NCBI RefSeq assembly: GCF_900111275.1
Contig: NZ_FOGR01000005.1
Coordinates: 310,001 to 374,000 of the forward strand
Source: Rhizobium sp. NFR03
GTDB taxonomy: Bacteria; Pseudomonadota; Alphaproteobacteria; Rhizobiales; Rhizobiaceae
Length of the DNA stretch: 64,000 nucleotides
Direction: 5' to 3'
Within the stretch, counting starts at the first letter, position 1. Each line of letters opens with the position of its first letter. Below the pieces are notes generated by a model. That model saw only the letters and a program-made list of their open reading frames with translations. It ran no database searches and was not told the origin of the DNA. Of the stretch, positions 1-9,738 are shown piece by piece. Position numbers and translations under genes: made by a program.

Positions 1-471
1 ATTTCCGACATCGGGACGGAGGCGAAAGTGGCAGGCCACACTTACAGTCACCGCATCCTGTCGCGGCGGATAGAGCGGTTATCCACGGCGGATGCCGCCG
101 TGATCGAGGAAGCGGCCGGGGGCGAGGTGTTGCGGGTGGAATGCCTGCATATCGTGGATGCGAAGCCGAACGCGCTGGAAAAACGGCTGATCCTGCTCGA
201 CGCAGTGCCTCAGGCACGCGACGAGACCTTCGAGACAAGCCCGCCGGGAAGCTGGCTTCTGGACCAGGTGCCCTGGTCTGAGGCCAAGCACATCATCCGT
301 GCCGTTGCGGCCGATGCGGCGACGGCGAAGCTGCTGACCATCGAGAGACACGCCGCCTGCCTGCTTCTGACCCGCCAGACCTGGCAGAACGGTCGGACGG
401 TGACCTTCGTTGAAATAACGCACCCCGGCGACCGTTACCAGTTCGCCGGGGTGTTTCATCCGTCCAAATAG
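1..471 (+). CDS. hutC: HutC-like GntR-family histidine-utilisation repressor (C-terminal part)
   Basis: The reading frame is open from the first base, so the gene begins upstream and only about 156 C-terminal residues are present. They match the UTRA ligand-binding domain of HutC: a YSHRILSR strand near the start, then WSEAKHIIRAVAAD and the ending ITHPGDRYQFAGVFHPSK. HutC proteins are GntR-type repressors that bind urocanate and control histidine degradation genes. The N-terminal winged helix cannot be checked here. The gene converges on the MFS transporter gene with a 23-bp gap. The symbol rests on C-terminal similarity only, and another HutC-type GntR regulator is possible. Confidence 0.8.
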   Translation: MSDIGTEAKVAGHTYSHRILSRRIERLSTADAAVIEEAAGGEVLRVECLHIVDAKPNALEKRLILLDAVPQARDETFETSPPGSWLLDQVPWSEAKHIIRAVAADAATAKLLTIERHAACLLLTRQTWQNGRTVTFVEITHPGDRYQFAGVFHPSK

Positions 472-494
472 TGTCGGCAAAGCCGTTTCGGCGA

Positions 495-1832
495 CTATTC
501 CCGCGCGAGCAGGCGCTTGTTGAGGAACAGTGCCAGCATGGTGCAGATCGCGCCCGACAGCAGGTAGTACCCTACGAAGGGCAGGCCGAACTTGCTCGAC
601 AGGCCGAGCGTGATCAGCGGTGCGAAACCGGCGCCGAGGAACCATGCAAGGTCCGACGTGAAGGCCGCGCCCGAATAACGATAGCCCTGCGTAAAGCGCG
701 ATGAGACCGATCCCGCGGCCTGCCCGAAGGAAAGGCCGAGCACGCCGAAGCCGGCGATGACGAAGGACGAGATGCCGGTCTGGCCGGAACCGAGCAGGAT
801 CGGGCCGATGAAGCTGAAGATGGCGATGATGATGGCGCCGACGACGAGCTGGCTGCGGCGCCCGATGCGGTCGGCGAGAAGGCCCGAAGCGATGACCGTG
901 AGAATGCCGAGGCCGGCGCCCGCGACCTGAACCAGCATGAACGAACCGATCGACTGGTCGCTGTTCAGGTTCGTCCAGGCCAGCGGAAAGATCGTGACGA
1001 CGTGGAACATGGCAAAGCTTGCCAGCGGTGCGAAGGCACCGATCAGGATATCGCGGCCATGGGTGCGGATCAGGTCGGTAAAAGCCACGGCTTCCAGCTC
1101 GTGACGCTCCAGGAGGTCGCCGAAATCCTTCGTCATGACGAGACGAAGGCGGGCGAAGAGGGCCACGACGTTGATGGCGAAAGCGACGAAGAACGGGTAG
1201 CGCCAGCCCCAGGAGAGGAAGTCGGCTTCCGACGTGTTGGCAACGAAGAAGCCGAACAGAATGCTGGCGAGCGCAAAGCCGATCGGCGCGCCAAGCTGCG
1301 GGATCATCGCGTACCAGCCACGATGCTTCTCCGGCGCGTTAAGCGCGAGCAGGGACGCAAGGCCGTCCCACGCGCCGCCGAGCGCGAGGCCCTGACCGAT
1401 GCGGAAGATGGCCAGCAGGTAGATCGACCAGACGCCGGCTTCCTGATAACTGGGCAGAAAGCCCATGCAGACCGTGGAAATGCCGAGGAGAAACAGGGCG
1501 ATGGTGAGCTTCGTACCGCGTCCGTAGGTCCGGTCGATCGCCATGAAGACGACGGAGCCGATGGGGCGCGCGACGAAGGCCAGCGAGAAGATGCAGAAGG
1601 AGTAGAGCGTCGCCGTCAGCGGGTCGGGCTCGAACGAGAAGACGAGCTTGGGGAAAACGAGAACCGAAGCGAGACCGAACACGAAGAAGTCGAAGAACTC
1701 CGACATGCGGCCGATGATTACGCCGAGCGCGATCGAGCCGGGAGATACGGGTGCGTCGCCGTGGATCTGCCGCGCGTCACGCTCCAGAGCTGAGGATGAG
1801 GGTCCGCCGGACGTCTCTGCTATCGTTGTCAT
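495..1832 (-). CDS. MFS transporter, metabolite:H+ symporter type
   Basis: A 445-residue protein with about 12 hydrophobic segments. The N-terminal part (GRMSEFFDFFVFGLASVLVF) and the duplicated loop motifs (AIDRTYGRGTKL around residue 110, and LADRIGRRSQL in the second half) are typical of the metabolite:H+ symporter group of the major facilitator superfamily, which takes up dicarboxylates, sugars, betaines and similar solutes. The substrate cannot be read from sequence. The gene is divergent from cyoA across a 404-bp gap and convergent with the hutC-like gene. A role in uptake linked to histidine use is conceivable from position but unsupported. Confidence 0.85.
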   Translation of the reverse strand: MTTIAETSGGPSSSALERDARQIHGDAPVSPGSIALGVIIGRMSEFFDFFVFGLASVLVFPKLVFSFEPDPLTATLYSFCIFSLAFVARPIGSVVFMAIDRTYGRGTKLTIALFLLGISTVCMGFLPSYQEAGVWSIYLLAIFRIGQGLALGGAWDGLASLLALNAPEKHRGWYAMIPQLGAPIGFALASILFGFFVANTSEADFLSWGWRYPFFVAFAINVVALFARLRLVMTKDFGDLLERHELEAVAFTDLIRTHGRDILIGAFAPLASFAMFHVVTIFPLAWTNLNSDQSIGSFMLVQVAGAGLGILTVIASGLLADRIGRRSQLVVGAIIIAIFSFIGPILLGSGQTGISSFVIAGFGVLGLSFGQAAGSVSSRFTQGYRYSGAAFTSDLAWFLGAGFAPLITLGLSSKFGLPFVGYYLLSGAICTMLALFLNKRLLARE

Positions 1833-2236
1833 CGGAATGCCTCCATGCCGTCACAGGGCCGCGCGGTTCAACGCGTGCCGTCTTTTGAACGATGTTGATC
1901 AAACCGTGCCCGTTATCAAGTGGCAGGCATTATAATTTATATCCAGCGACGATATGACCCGTGTACGGAAGCGGTCATTTCAAGAGCGAGGCTCGACTTT
2001 TTCAACGGGACACATATTTCGCATGGAAGCAGGCCTCCAAAGTGGAAGCCTGTGGACGAACTGCTGTTGCGAATGGCGGACCAAGCCTGGTTGCGCGATA
2101 TGGGGCGGTCTATCGATGCGGCAGGGAATTTTGCCGCAGGGCATCATTTTTGCTGCGGTGCGACCAAACACCTCATATCGTTTATGGTCGCGGAGTATTA
2201 CTCGCAGGGCAAAGATAACGAAAAGAGCATTGGACC
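1833..2236. other. 404-bp divergent intergenic region, MFS gene / cyoA
   Basis: No convincing gene is seen here. The stretch is clearly more AT-rich than its neighbours and must carry the promoters of both the MFS gene and the cyo operon. A TATAAT hexamer lies at 1931-1936 on the plus strand, but no -35 element sits at normal spacing. The motif TTGATCAA near 1893 is a short palindrome, not a full FNR/FixK site. Short frames across the region show no family features. Confidence 0.5.
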
Positions 2237-3538
2237 ATGGCGAACCTCTATCGACACGCTTGTCGCATCCTCATGCTGCCGCTCCTGGCGGGGCTTGCCG
2301 GCTGCAACATGGTGGTGATGTCTCCTTCCGGCGACATCGCAACGCAGCAGCGCGACCTTATCCTGGTCTCCACCTTCCTCATGCTCCTGATCATCATTCC
2401 GGTGATCGCGCTGACCTTCTATTTCGCATGGCATTATCGCCGCGCGAACACGGAAGCGGTGTATGATCCCGAATGGCACCACTCCACGCGCCTCGAGGTC
2501 GTCATCTGGTCGGCGCCGCTCGCCATCATCGTCGCCCTCGGCGCCGTGACCTGGATCAGCACCCACAAGCTCGATCCCTATCGCCCGATCGACCGCCTGG
2601 ATGCGGAACGCGCCATTCCGGCAGACGTCAAGCCGCTGACCGTTGAGGTCGTGGCGCTCGACTGGAAGTGGCTCTTTTTCTATCCGGAATACGGCATTGC
2701 CACGGTGAACGAACTGGCCGCGCCGGTCGATGTGCCGATCAATTTCAAGATCACCTCCTCCTCGGTCATGAACTCCTTCTACATCCCGGCACTTGCCGGC
2801 CAGATCTACGCCATGCCGGGGATGCAGACGCGCCTGCACGCCGTCATCAATGCGCCGGGCGTTTTCGACGGGTTCTCCGCGAACTACAGCGGCGACGGCT
2901 TCTCGCACATGCGCTTCAAGTTCCATGGTCTCGACCAGGCCGGCTTCGATGGCTGGGTTGCCAAGGTCAAGCAGCAGGGCACGATGCTCAATCGTGACGC
3001 CTATCTCAAGCTCGAAAAGCCGAGCGAGCGCGAGCCGGTGCGGTATTATGGCGGTGTCGAGAACGGTCTCTACGAGGCGGTGCTCAACATGTGCGCCCAG
3101 CCCGGCAAGATGTGCATGAACGAGATGATGCATGTCGACATGATGGGCGGCGGCGGCGAGAGCAGCGAAAGCAACCGCGAGCGCCTCGAATATGACAATC
3201 GTCATGCCGGTACAGGCGAAGGCACGAATTCCGCGACATTCCCCGCTACAGGTCAGCCGGCCCGCTCGCAGGGCGCACCGGAAGGTCATGACGACAAGGG
3301 GCAGCCCAATGCCGCACCGGCCGAGGGTCAGCCCGCTAATGAAGGCGAGCCAGCCAACCAGAACCAGCCGGGCAATGGCGCGCAGCCGATGCAGCATGAC
3401 ATGCAGAACATGAACGGGCACGACATGAACGGGCACCAGATGGGCGGCCAGAACCCGGAGGCTCCGGCCTCTGACAGTGGTTCCGCGACGCCTGACAAGG
3501 GCTCCATTGCGCCCGAACAGCTGAACAACTCGAAATGA
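2237..3538 (+). CDS. cyoA: Cytochrome bo3 ubiquinol oxidase subunit II
   Basis: CyoA is the lipoprotein subunit of the proton-pumping quinol oxidase that passes electrons from ubiquinol to oxygen. The N-terminus has a lipobox L-A-G-C ending at Cys23, with two membrane segments at about residues 43-66 and 86-108, then a cupredoxin domain. The copper-A ligands of cytochrome c oxidases are absent: the usual Cys-x3-Cys loop reads SANYSGDGFSHMRF (about residues 214-227), as expected for quinol oxidases. At 433 residues it is about 120 longer than E. coli CyoA. The extra tail from about residue 303 is low complexity and contains five Met and three His at residues 385-402. It is the first gene of cyoABCD-surf1, 48 bp before cyoB. 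Confidence 0.95.
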   Translation: MANLYRHACRILMLPLLAGLAGCNMVVMSPSGDIATQQRDLILVSTFLMLLIIIPVIALTFYFAWHYRRANTEAVYDPEWHHSTRLEVVIWSAPLAIIVALGAVTWISTHKLDPYRPIDRLDAERAIPADVKPLTVEVVALDWKWLFFYPEYGIATVNELAAPVDVPINFKITSSSVMNSFYIPALAGQIYAMPGMQTRLHAVINAPGVFDGFSANYSGDGFSHMRFKFHGLDQAGFDGWVAKVKQQGTMLNRDAYLKLEKPSEREPVRYYGGVENGLYEAVLNMCAQPGKMCMNEMMHVDMMGGGGESSESNRERLEYDNRHAGTGEGTNSATFPATGQPARSQGAPEGHDDKGQPNAAPAEGQPANEGEPANQNQPGNGAQPMQHDMQNMNGHDMNGHQMGGQNPEAPASDSGSATPDKGSIAPEQLNNSK

Positions 3539-3586
3539 TCGCGGCGCTTTTCCGCACCGCTTGCGACTGCAAGAACTGGGGTCACC

Positions 3587-5587
3587 ATGTTTAATCAGGA
3601 CATTTCCAGCCTCGTCTTCGGACGATTGACCTTGGAAGCCTTTCCGTACCACGAGCCGATCCTCGTGCTCACCTTCATCGGCGTCGTCATCGGCGGCCTC
3701 GCCGTGGTCGGTGCTCTCACCTACTTCAAGCTCTGGGGTTATCTCTGGAACGAGTGGCTGACGAGCGTCGATCACAAGAAGATCGGGATCATGTATGTGA
3801 TCCTGGCATTGATCATGCTTCTGCGCGGTTTCGCCGACGCCTTGATGATGCGCACCCAGCAGGCCATCGCCTTCAACGGCAATGAAGGCTTCCTGCCGCC
3901 GCACCATTACGACCAGGTGTTCACTGCGCATGGCGTCATCATGATCTTCTTCATGGCGATGCCCTTCGTGACGGGCCTGATGAACTTCGTCGTTCCGCTT
4001 CAGATCGGCGCGCGCGATGTGTCCTTCCCGTTCCTGAACAATTTCTCGTTCTGGATGACGGCGGCCGGTGCTGCGATCATCATGATCTCGCTGTTCGTCG
4101 GCGAATTCGCGCGGACCGGCTGGCTGGCCTATCCGCCGCTCTCCGGCGCTGACTACAGCCCGGGCGTGGGGGTCGATTATTACATCTGGGGCCTGCAGGT
4201 GGCGGGTGTCGGCACGACGCTGTCGGGTATCAACCTGATCGCGACGATCGTGAAGATGCGTGCGCCCGGCATGACCATGATGAAGATGCCGATCTTCACC
4301 TGGACCTCGCTCTGCACCAACGTGCTGATCGTCGCTTCCTTCCCGATCCTGACCGCGACGCTCGCGCTGCTGTCGCTCGACCGCTATGTGGGCACGCACT
4401 TCTTCACGAACGATCTCGGCGGCAACCCGATGATGTATGTGAACCTCATCTGGATCTGGGGTCACCCGGAAGTCTACATCCTGATCCTGCCGGCCTTCGG
4501 CATTTTCTCGGAAATCGTCGCCACCTTCAGCGGCAAGCGCCTGTTCGGCTATGCGTCGATGGTCTACGCGACGGTGGTCATCACCATTCTCTCCTACCTC
4601 GTTTGGCTCCACCACTTCTTCACCATGGGCTCCGGCGCCAGCGTCAATGCCTTCTTCGGCATCACGACCATGATCATCTCGATCCCGACGGGCGCCAAGA
4701 TCTTCAACTGGCTGTTCACGATGTATCGCGGGCGCATCCGGTTCGAAGTTCCCATGCTCTGGACGATCGGCTTCATGGTGACCTTCGTCATCGGCGGCAT
4801 GACGGGCGTCCTGCTCGCCGTACCCCCGGCCGACTTCGTGCTGCACAACTCGCTGTTCCTCATCGCCCACTTCCATAACGTCATCATTGGCGGCGTGGTC
4901 TTCGGCGTCATGGCCGGCGTCACCTACTGGTTCCCGAAGGCTTTCGGCTACCGCTTGAACGACTTCTGGGGCAAGATGAGCTTCTGGTTCTGGCTCGTCG
5001 GCTTCTACTTCGCCTTCATGCCGCTCTACGTGCTCGGCCTGATGGGCGTTACACGTCGCCTCAGCCAGTTCGAGGATCCCTCGCTGCAGATCTGGTTCAT
5101 CATCGCGGCCTTCGGCGCCTTCCTGATCGCGCTCGGCATCGGCTCGTTCATCATCCAGCTGGTGGTCAGCTTCCTCCAGCGCGAGCAGAATCGCGACGTC
5201 ACGGGCGATCCGTGGAACGGCCGGACGCTGGAGTGGTCCACGTCCTCACCGCCGCCGGACTACAATTTCGCCTTCACGCCCGTCATCCACGATCACGACT
5301 CGTGGTACGACATGAAGAACCGCGGCTACGAGCGTCCGCTCGGCGGCTTCAAGCCGATCCACATGCCGAAGAACACCGGCACGGGCGTCATTCTCAGCGG
5401 GCTGAGCGTCGCCTTCGCCTTCGCCGTCATCTGGTACATCTGGTGGCTCGCCATCGTATCCTTCGTCGGTATCATCGCGGTGTCCATCGGACATACCTTC
5501 AACTACAACCGCGATTTCTACATTCCGGCGGATGACGTCGTCACAACGGAAGGGGAGCGCACACGTCAGCTCTCCGGGCAGGCCTGA
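3587..5587 (+). CDS. cyoB: Cytochrome bo3 ubiquinol oxidase subunit I
   Basis: Catalytic subunit of the heme-copper quinol oxidase, 666 residues, close to the usual CyoB length. Metal ligands are visible: His115 in VFTAHG (low-spin heme), His293 and Tyr297 in WGHPEVY (copper B and the cross-linked tyrosine), His342-His343 in WLHHFF (copper B), and the pair in AHFHN at 428/430 (the two hemes). The D-channel aspartate (GARDVSFPF, about residue 144) and K-channel lysine (SGKRLFGY, about 317) are present, so proton pumping should be intact. It contains about 15 membrane segments and is followed directly by cyoC, 2 bp after the stop codon. Confidence 0.97.
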   Translation: MFNQDISSLVFGRLTLEAFPYHEPILVLTFIGVVIGGLAVVGALTYFKLWGYLWNEWLTSVDHKKIGIMYVILALIMLLRGFADALMMRTQQAIAFNGNEGFLPPHHYDQVFTAHGVIMIFFMAMPFVTGLMNFVVPLQIGARDVSFPFLNNFSFWMTAAGAAIIMISLFVGEFARTGWLAYPPLSGADYSPGVGVDYYIWGLQVAGVGTTLSGINLIATIVKMRAPGMTMMKMPIFTWTSLCTNVLIVASFPILTATLALLSLDRYVGTHFFTNDLGGNPMMYVNLIWIWGHPEVYILILPAFGIFSEIVATFSGKRLFGYASMVYATVVITILSYLVWLHHFFTMGSGASVNAFFGITTMIISIPTGAKIFNWLFTMYRGRIRFEVPMLWTIGFMVTFVIGGMTGVLLAVPPADFVLHNSLFLIAHFHNVIIGGVVFGVMAGVTYWFPKAFGYRLNDFWGKMSFWFWLVGFYFAFMPLYVLGLMGVTRRLSQFEDPSLQIWFIIAAFGAFLIALGIGSFIIQLVVSFLQREQNRDVTGDPWNGRTLEWSTSSPPPDYNFAFTPVIHDHDSWYDMKNRGYERPLGGFKPIHMPKNTGTGVILSGLSVAFAFAVIWYIWWLAIVSFVGIIAVSIGHTFNYNRDFYIPADDVVTTEGERTRQLSGQA

Positions 5588-5589
5588 TC

Positions 5590-6219
5590 ATGAGCGCACC
5601 GACACATACCTCTCTCGAAGATGGCGAAAAGCCGGTCTTCTACATGACGGAAGACCATCATCCGGAGAACAGCACGGGCCTCGGCTTCTGGCTGTACCTG
5701 ATGAGCGACTGCCTGATCTTCGCGATCCTGTTTGCGACCTACGCCGTGCTCGGCCGCTCCTATGCGGCCGGCCCGTCACCGGCGGATCTGTTCGACCTGC
5801 CGCTGGTGGCCATCAACACCTCCATGCTGCTGCTGTCGTCGATCACCTACGGCTTCGCGATGCTTCAGATGGAGCGGAACGCCAAGACGGAAACACTGTT
5901 CTGGCTCGGCATCACCGGCATCTTCGGGGCCATCTTCATCGGGCTTGAAATCTACGAGTTCGTGCACCTGATCCATGAAGGCGCGGGGCCCGGCCGCAGC
6001 GCGTTCCTGTCGGCCTTCTTCGTGCTGGTCGGCACGCACGGTCTGCACGTCACCTTCGGTATCATCTGGCTGATCACGCTGATGGTGCAGGTGTCGATGA
6101 AGGGGCTGATCCCGGAAAACCGTCGCCGCCTGATGTGCCTCTCGATGTTCTGGCACTTCCTCGACGTCGTCTGGATCGGCGTCTTCTCGATTGTCTACCT
6201 GATCGGAGTTCTCGGATGA
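5590..6219 (+). CDS. cyoC: Cytochrome bo3 ubiquinol oxidase subunit III
   Basis: A 209-residue integral membrane protein with five predicted helices, matching the heme-copper oxidase subunit III family in its quinol oxidase form. [20 protein letters not shown] near residue 33, the glutamate in [11 protein letters not shown] in the middle, and [18 protein letters not shown] at the C-terminus are family hallmarks. Subunit III stabilises subunit I and is not itself redox active. Its stop codon overlaps the cyoD start (ATGA at 6216-6219), indicating translational coupling. Confidence 0.95.
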   Translation: MSAPTHTSLEDGEKPVFYMTEDHHPENSTGLGFWLYLMSDCLIFAILFATYAVLGRSYAAGPSPADLFDLPLVAINTSMLLLSSITYGFAMLQMERNAKTETLFWLGITGIFGAIFIGLEIYEFVHLIHEGAGPGRSAFLSAFFVLVGTHGLHVTFGIIWLITLMVQVSMKGLIPENRRRLMCLSMFWHFLDVVWIGVFSIVYLIGVLG

Positions 6220-6617
6220 GCACCCACGCACCCGCACACGAGGACGCGCACGAAGCCCATCATGGCCACAGCCACGGTCATGAGGCCGCCCACGGGTCCT
6301 TCAAGAGCTATATGACCGGCTTCGTGCTGTCGATCATCCTCACGGCCATCCCGTTCTGGCTGGTCATGGGCGAGGTCTTCGAGAACAAGGCGGTCACCGC
6401 CGGTCTCGTCATGCTCTTCGCGGTCGTTCAGATCGTCGTGCACATGATCTACTTCCTGCACATGAACACCAAGTCCGAAGGCGGCTGGACCATGATGGCG
6501 CTGATCTTCACGCTCGTGCTGATCGTCATCGCGCTCTCCGGTTCGCTGTGGGTCATGCATCATCTGAACACCAATATGATGACCATGACGCCGGACATGA
6601 TGCGCAATGTCCCCTGA
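6216..6617 (+). CDS. cyoD: Cytochrome bo3 ubiquinol oxidase subunit IV
   Basis: A 133-residue protein with three hydrophobic helices, matching CyoD (cytochrome o ubiquinol oxidase subunit IV), including [21 protein letters not shown] in the second half. I chose the ATG at 6216 because it overlaps the cyoC stop and gives the family length; an in-frame extension further upstream lies inside cyoC. The first 26 residues are unusually rich in histidine ([15 protein letters not shown]), which is common in rhizobial CyoD and could loosely bind metal. The SURF1 gene starts 11 bp before this gene ends. Confidence 0.93.
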   Translation: MSTHAPAHEDAHEAHHGHSHGHEAAHGSFKSYMTGFVLSIILTAIPFWLVMGEVFENKAVTAGLVMLFAVVQIVVHMIYFLHMNTKSEGGWTMMALIFTLVLIVIALSGSLWVMHHLNTNMMTMTPDMMRNVP

Positions 6618-7425
6618 TAAACCCCGGCGGTCGGATACGGCCGCCGGTTCCCCTGCCAAGGCTTCTGCAGCCGAAAGCTCCGCTCCGGCGGTGCGCGGTT
6701 CCCGTAGAAGCCTCGTCGTGCTTGGCGCGGTTGCGACCTTCGTGACGGTCGTGCTTCTGGCGCTGGGCATCTGGCAGGTGCAGCGCCTGTTCTGGAAGCT
6801 CGACCTGATCGAACGTGTCGATGCGCGGGTCCATGCCGCACCGGTCGAAGCGCCTCGCGCCGACCAGTGGTCTTCCATAACGCCCACCAGCGATGAATAT
6901 CGGCATATCAGCGTGAGCGGCACGTTCCGTCATGACGCGGAAACGCTGGTGCAGGCGACGACCGAGCGAGGCCCCGGTTTCTGGGTCGTTACACCGCTCG
7001 TGCGAGACGATGGCACCACGGTTCTCATCAATCGCGGTTTCGTGCCGCCGGATCGGCGTGTTCCCGCCAGCCGCAGTGCCGGTAATGGTCAAAGCCCAAT
7101 TCGTGTCGTCGGTCTGCTGCGGCTATCCGAGCCGGGCGGCGGCTTCCTCCGCAAAAACGATCCGTCGGGAGATCGCTGGTATTCCCGGGATGTTGCTGCC
7201 ATCGCCACGGCCCGCGGTCTCGATCGGGAGGCGCCCTACTTCATCGACGCCGACGGTACGGAAAATCCTGGCGGCTTTCCCATCGGTGGCCTCACGCGTG
7301 TCGTCTTTCCAAACAACCACCTCGTTTATGCACTGACATGGTTCGCGCTTGCCGCCATGCTGATCGGTGCGATGGTCGTTATCGGTCGCCGGGAGTGGCG
7401 CGCTTCGGCTGACCACCGCGCTTGA
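6607..7425 (+). CDS. SURF1 family oxidase assembly protein
   Basis: A 272-residue protein of the SURF1/Shy1 family: one helix near the N-terminus (about residues 37-57, followed by LGIWQVQRLFWKLDLIERVDAR), a periplasmic domain with the conserved GPGFWVVTPLVRDDGTTVLINRGFVP region, and a second helix at the C-terminus after PNNHLVYALTWFALA. SURF1 proteins help insert heme a or o and assemble heme-copper oxidases. Overlap with cyoD by 11 bp places it in the cyo operon, so it probably serves the bo3 oxidase. No cyoE (heme O synthase) follows, so that enzyme must be encoded elsewhere. Confidence 0.92.
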   Translation: MSPDKPRRSDTAAGSPAKASAAESSAPAVRGSRRSLVVLGAVATFVTVVLLALGIWQVQRLFWKLDLIERVDARVHAAPVEAPRADQWSSITPTSDEYRHISVSGTFRHDAETLVQATTERGPGFWVVTPLVRDDGTTVLINRGFVPPDRRVPASRSAGNGQSPIRVVGLLRLSEPGGGFLRKNDPSGDRWYSRDVAAIATARGLDREAPYFIDADGTENPGGFPIGGLTRVVFPNNHLVYALTWFALAAMLIGAMVVIGRREWRASADHRA

Positions 7426-7558
7426 AGCGTGTCGTGATCTTGCAGATCCGCTCCTTACGCTGCCGGCGTTCGTTTTCCGCCGTTCTCGCAATTCGCTGCA
7501 CGCATTTTCGGCGCGCGGCCTCAGCGCTATTCGTTCCTGGCGCGGCACATGTGCGATC

Positions 7559-8557
7559 TTATGGCCCGGTGTTGGGCTTGAGCAGGAGAATATCGAGATC
7601 GCGTTCGGGGCTGAAATCGGTCGCTTTCATCTCGAAGGTCGTTGGTCCGGTTTTGCGGACATTCGTGCCGCAGAAGCTGACATAATTGGCGGGGTCGCCC
7701 TTATCCACGGTCAATGTGAAGGACTTGATGGGGCCGGCCCAGTTGTTGCCGGTCGTCAGGATGTAGGAGATCCAGTTCTCGTAGTAATAGCGGCTCTCCG
7801 TGGCTTGCTTCAGCAGCTTCTGCGTTGTCCGCACGAAAGCATCGTCCAGACAATAACGCTTCCTGTAATCGTCGTACGTCGCGCCGCTGGGCTCGCCATC
7901 TTCGAGGTAGGTGACGGCAACCGTTCCGCCAACGCTCGGGATATAACGATGGGCGACGTGGATGTCCTTGCCGACCGGGAATGTGGTCTGCCAGTAATAG
8001 ACGGACTTCAGTGTCCAAAGAGCCTCGTAGCCGATCTCCGGCCCGCTGCCTGAATCGAATTCTTCGCGCTGGATGAGCCCGCGTGCCGTCCAGTCATCGA
8101 GCGTTGCCGCCGGCAATGCTTTCAGCAATGTCTGGACGTGGTCGTTGCGGGGATTGAGTGGAATTCCGGCGGAGACGATGACGTCGGTCATGTCGATGGC
8201 GCCGGAATAGGCGCGTTGCTGAAGCTCGGGTTTCAGTGCGGCGCCATCCTGCGTCACGCTGAAGTCGAGGAAATTGTCCTTCGCCGGATCGCCGCCGGCC
8301 GAGATGTCATAGGGAGAGCCGCCGATCTCCGGCATGGGGAAGGCGACGTAGGAGGTGACCGGCTTCTGCCCGGTGTTGCGATAGATGTAATCGACGCGGA
8401 TCTCGGTCGGGGAGATGAACAGCTTCTCCTCTTCCATCGAAATGTCCCAGCTCTTCATGAACTGCAGACCGCCCGTCTTCAGGGCGGCTGTCGTATCGTT
8501 TGCAGAGCTTGGTGCGGCGCCGAGCATCGCCAGTGCCGCCAGTGTCCATGTTCGCAC
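7559..8557 (-). CDS. DUF4424 domain secreted protein
   Basis: A 332-residue protein with an N-terminal signal peptide (RTWTLAALAMLGAAPSSA, likely cleavage before NDTTAA) followed by a DUF4424-type domain, recognisable from the early TGGLQFMKSWDISMEEEKLFIS and VAFPMPE segments. The start is a GTG at 8557 preceded by GGAGGAGA at good spacing; longer in-frame upstream sequence is non-coding in character and runs into the next gene. Two cysteines (in YRKRYCLDD and YVSFCGTN) may pair in the periplasm. The molecular function of the family is unknown. It converges on the cyo operon across a 133-bp gap. Confidence 0.8.
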   Translation of the reverse strand: MRTWTLAALAMLGAAPSSANDTTAALKTGGLQFMKSWDISMEEEKLFISPTEIRVDYIYRNTGQKPVTSYVAFPMPEIGGSPYDISAGGDPAKDNFLDFSVTQDGAALKPELQQRAYSGAIDMTDVIVSAGIPLNPRNDHVQTLLKALPAATLDDWTARGLIQREEFDSGSGPEIGYEALWTLKSVYYWQTTFPVGKDIHVAHRYIPSVGGTVAVTYLEDGEPSGATYDDYRKRYCLDDAFVRTTQKLLKQATESRYYYENWISYILTTGNNWAGPIKSFTLTVDKGDPANYVSFCGTNVRKTGPTTFEMKATDFSPERDLDILLLKPNTGP

Positions 8558-8627
8558 GCTCGTCTCCTCCGGAATGCCGCCTCCGCTATGCGCGCCATGC
8601 CGGACGACGTCAATGGAGGCCATGCCC

Positions 8628-9644
8628 TCAGGCGAGCAGTGCCAGCAGATCGTCGTGCAGGCGCTTCGGTATCTCGATGCTGCCTGCCGCCTCGCTGCGT
8701 TGGCGCGCTTCATATCGCCGCTGTGAGGGGAGGCGCGCGCCTTGGCCGATGATGGCGTCGAACAGGGCCTCGGCCCGCTCGGCATTCTCCGCGACACGTC
8801 CGCCCGAGAGAAGGTTCGGGTCGAAGGCGAGCAGCAATTCACCGTGGCAGGGCGTGACGCCGGCGCCGGCGTCGTAGATCTGCGATTCCCGGCTTGTGAG
8901 GTCGCCGATCAGCGGTCCGGCCATCAGTTCCACCATTGCTGACAGCGCCGAGCCCTTGTGACCGCCGAATGTGAGCATGGCGCCGGCCATGGCAGCCTCG
9001 GCATCGGTCGTCGGGGCGCCGTCGCTGTCAATCGCCCAGCCCTCCGGAATGGCTTTTCCGGCACGACGATGGAGTTCGATCTCGCCGCGCGCGGAGGCAC
9101 TGGTCGCAAAGTCGAACACGAACGGAAACGGGCCGGGGCGCGGCCAGGAGAAGGCGATGGGGTTGGTGCCGAAGACAGGTTTCGTGCCGCCGGCAGGGGC
9201 GACCCAGCTGTGGCTCGGCGTCATGGCAAGCGCTGCAAGCCCGGCAGCGGCGATCCGCTCGACCTCCGGCCAGAGAGCGGAGAAGTGATAGCAGTTGTTG
9301 ATGGCGAGAGCCGCGATACCTTGCGTCCGCGCCTTTTCCTGCAGGAGCGGCAGGCCGAGCCGGAAGGCGAGGGGCGAGAAACCATTTTTCGCATCGACCC
9401 GCACGATGCCCGGCGCCTGATCCATGACCTCGGGCACAGCCGCCACGTTCACCTGCCCCTTGCGCAGAGCATCGACGCAGCTGAGCACGCGATAAAGTCC
9501 GTGGGAATGACACTCGTCGATCTGGCCCGCCATGATCGTATCGGCCAGCGCCTCGCAATGCTCGGCTGAAAGGCCCGCATGGGAAAGGGCCTGCACGGCC
9601 AGGGCGCGGGCTTCGTCGAGGGGCAATCGGACGGTTTCGGTCAT
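8628..9644 (-). CDS. Ldh_2 family malate/lactate dehydrogenase-like oxidoreductase
   Basis: A 338-residue protein of the malate/L-lactate dehydrogenase (Ldh_2) family, which includes delta1-piperideine-2-carboxylate/pyrroline-2-carboxylate reductase (DpkA), ureidoglycolate dehydrogenase and YbiC. Family signatures include the catalytic His region in DECHSHGLYR (about residues 43-52), the SHSWVAPAGGTKPVFGTNPIA loop, and the GGHKGSALSAMVEL segment. These enzymes use NAD(P)H to reduce 2-keto or cyclic imino acids. The exact substrate is not determinable. The DUF4424 gene lies 70 bp downstream and the AraC regulator upstream, on the same strand. Confidence 0.85.
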   Translation of the reverse strand: MTETVRLPLDEARALAVQALSHAGLSAEHCEALADTIMAGQIDECHSHGLYRVLSCVDALRKGQVNVAAVPEVMDQAPGIVRVDAKNGFSPLAFRLGLPLLQEKARTQGIAALAINNCYHFSALWPEVERIAAAGLAALAMTPSHSWVAPAGGTKPVFGTNPIAFSWPRPGPFPFVFDFATSASARGEIELHRRAGKAIPEGWAIDSDGAPTTDAEAAMAGAMLTFGGHKGSALSAMVELMAGPLIGDLTSRESQIYDAGAGVTPCHGELLLAFDPNLLSGGRVAENAERAEALFDAIIGQGARLPSQRRYEARQRSEAAGSIEIPKRLHDDLLALLA

Positions 9645-9738
9645 GGGAACTCCGGTTCTGGGCAGTATGTCTTGCTAGGGTGTCTGGGAGGGGCTATCGG
9701 TCATGAAGAGCCGGGTCTCGCCGGCGAAAGTGGATGGT

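Noticed and set aside
1931-1936. TATAAT as cyo promoter
   Set aside because: No -35 box at proper spacing and about 300 bp to cyoA. It could be chance in an AT-rich gap.
2198-4876. Long open frame opposite cyoA and cyoB, coding for a 892-residue His/Glu-rich protein
   Set aside because: It is an antisense shadow of strongly conserved genes, common in GC-rich DNA. Composition is biased and no domain is recognised.
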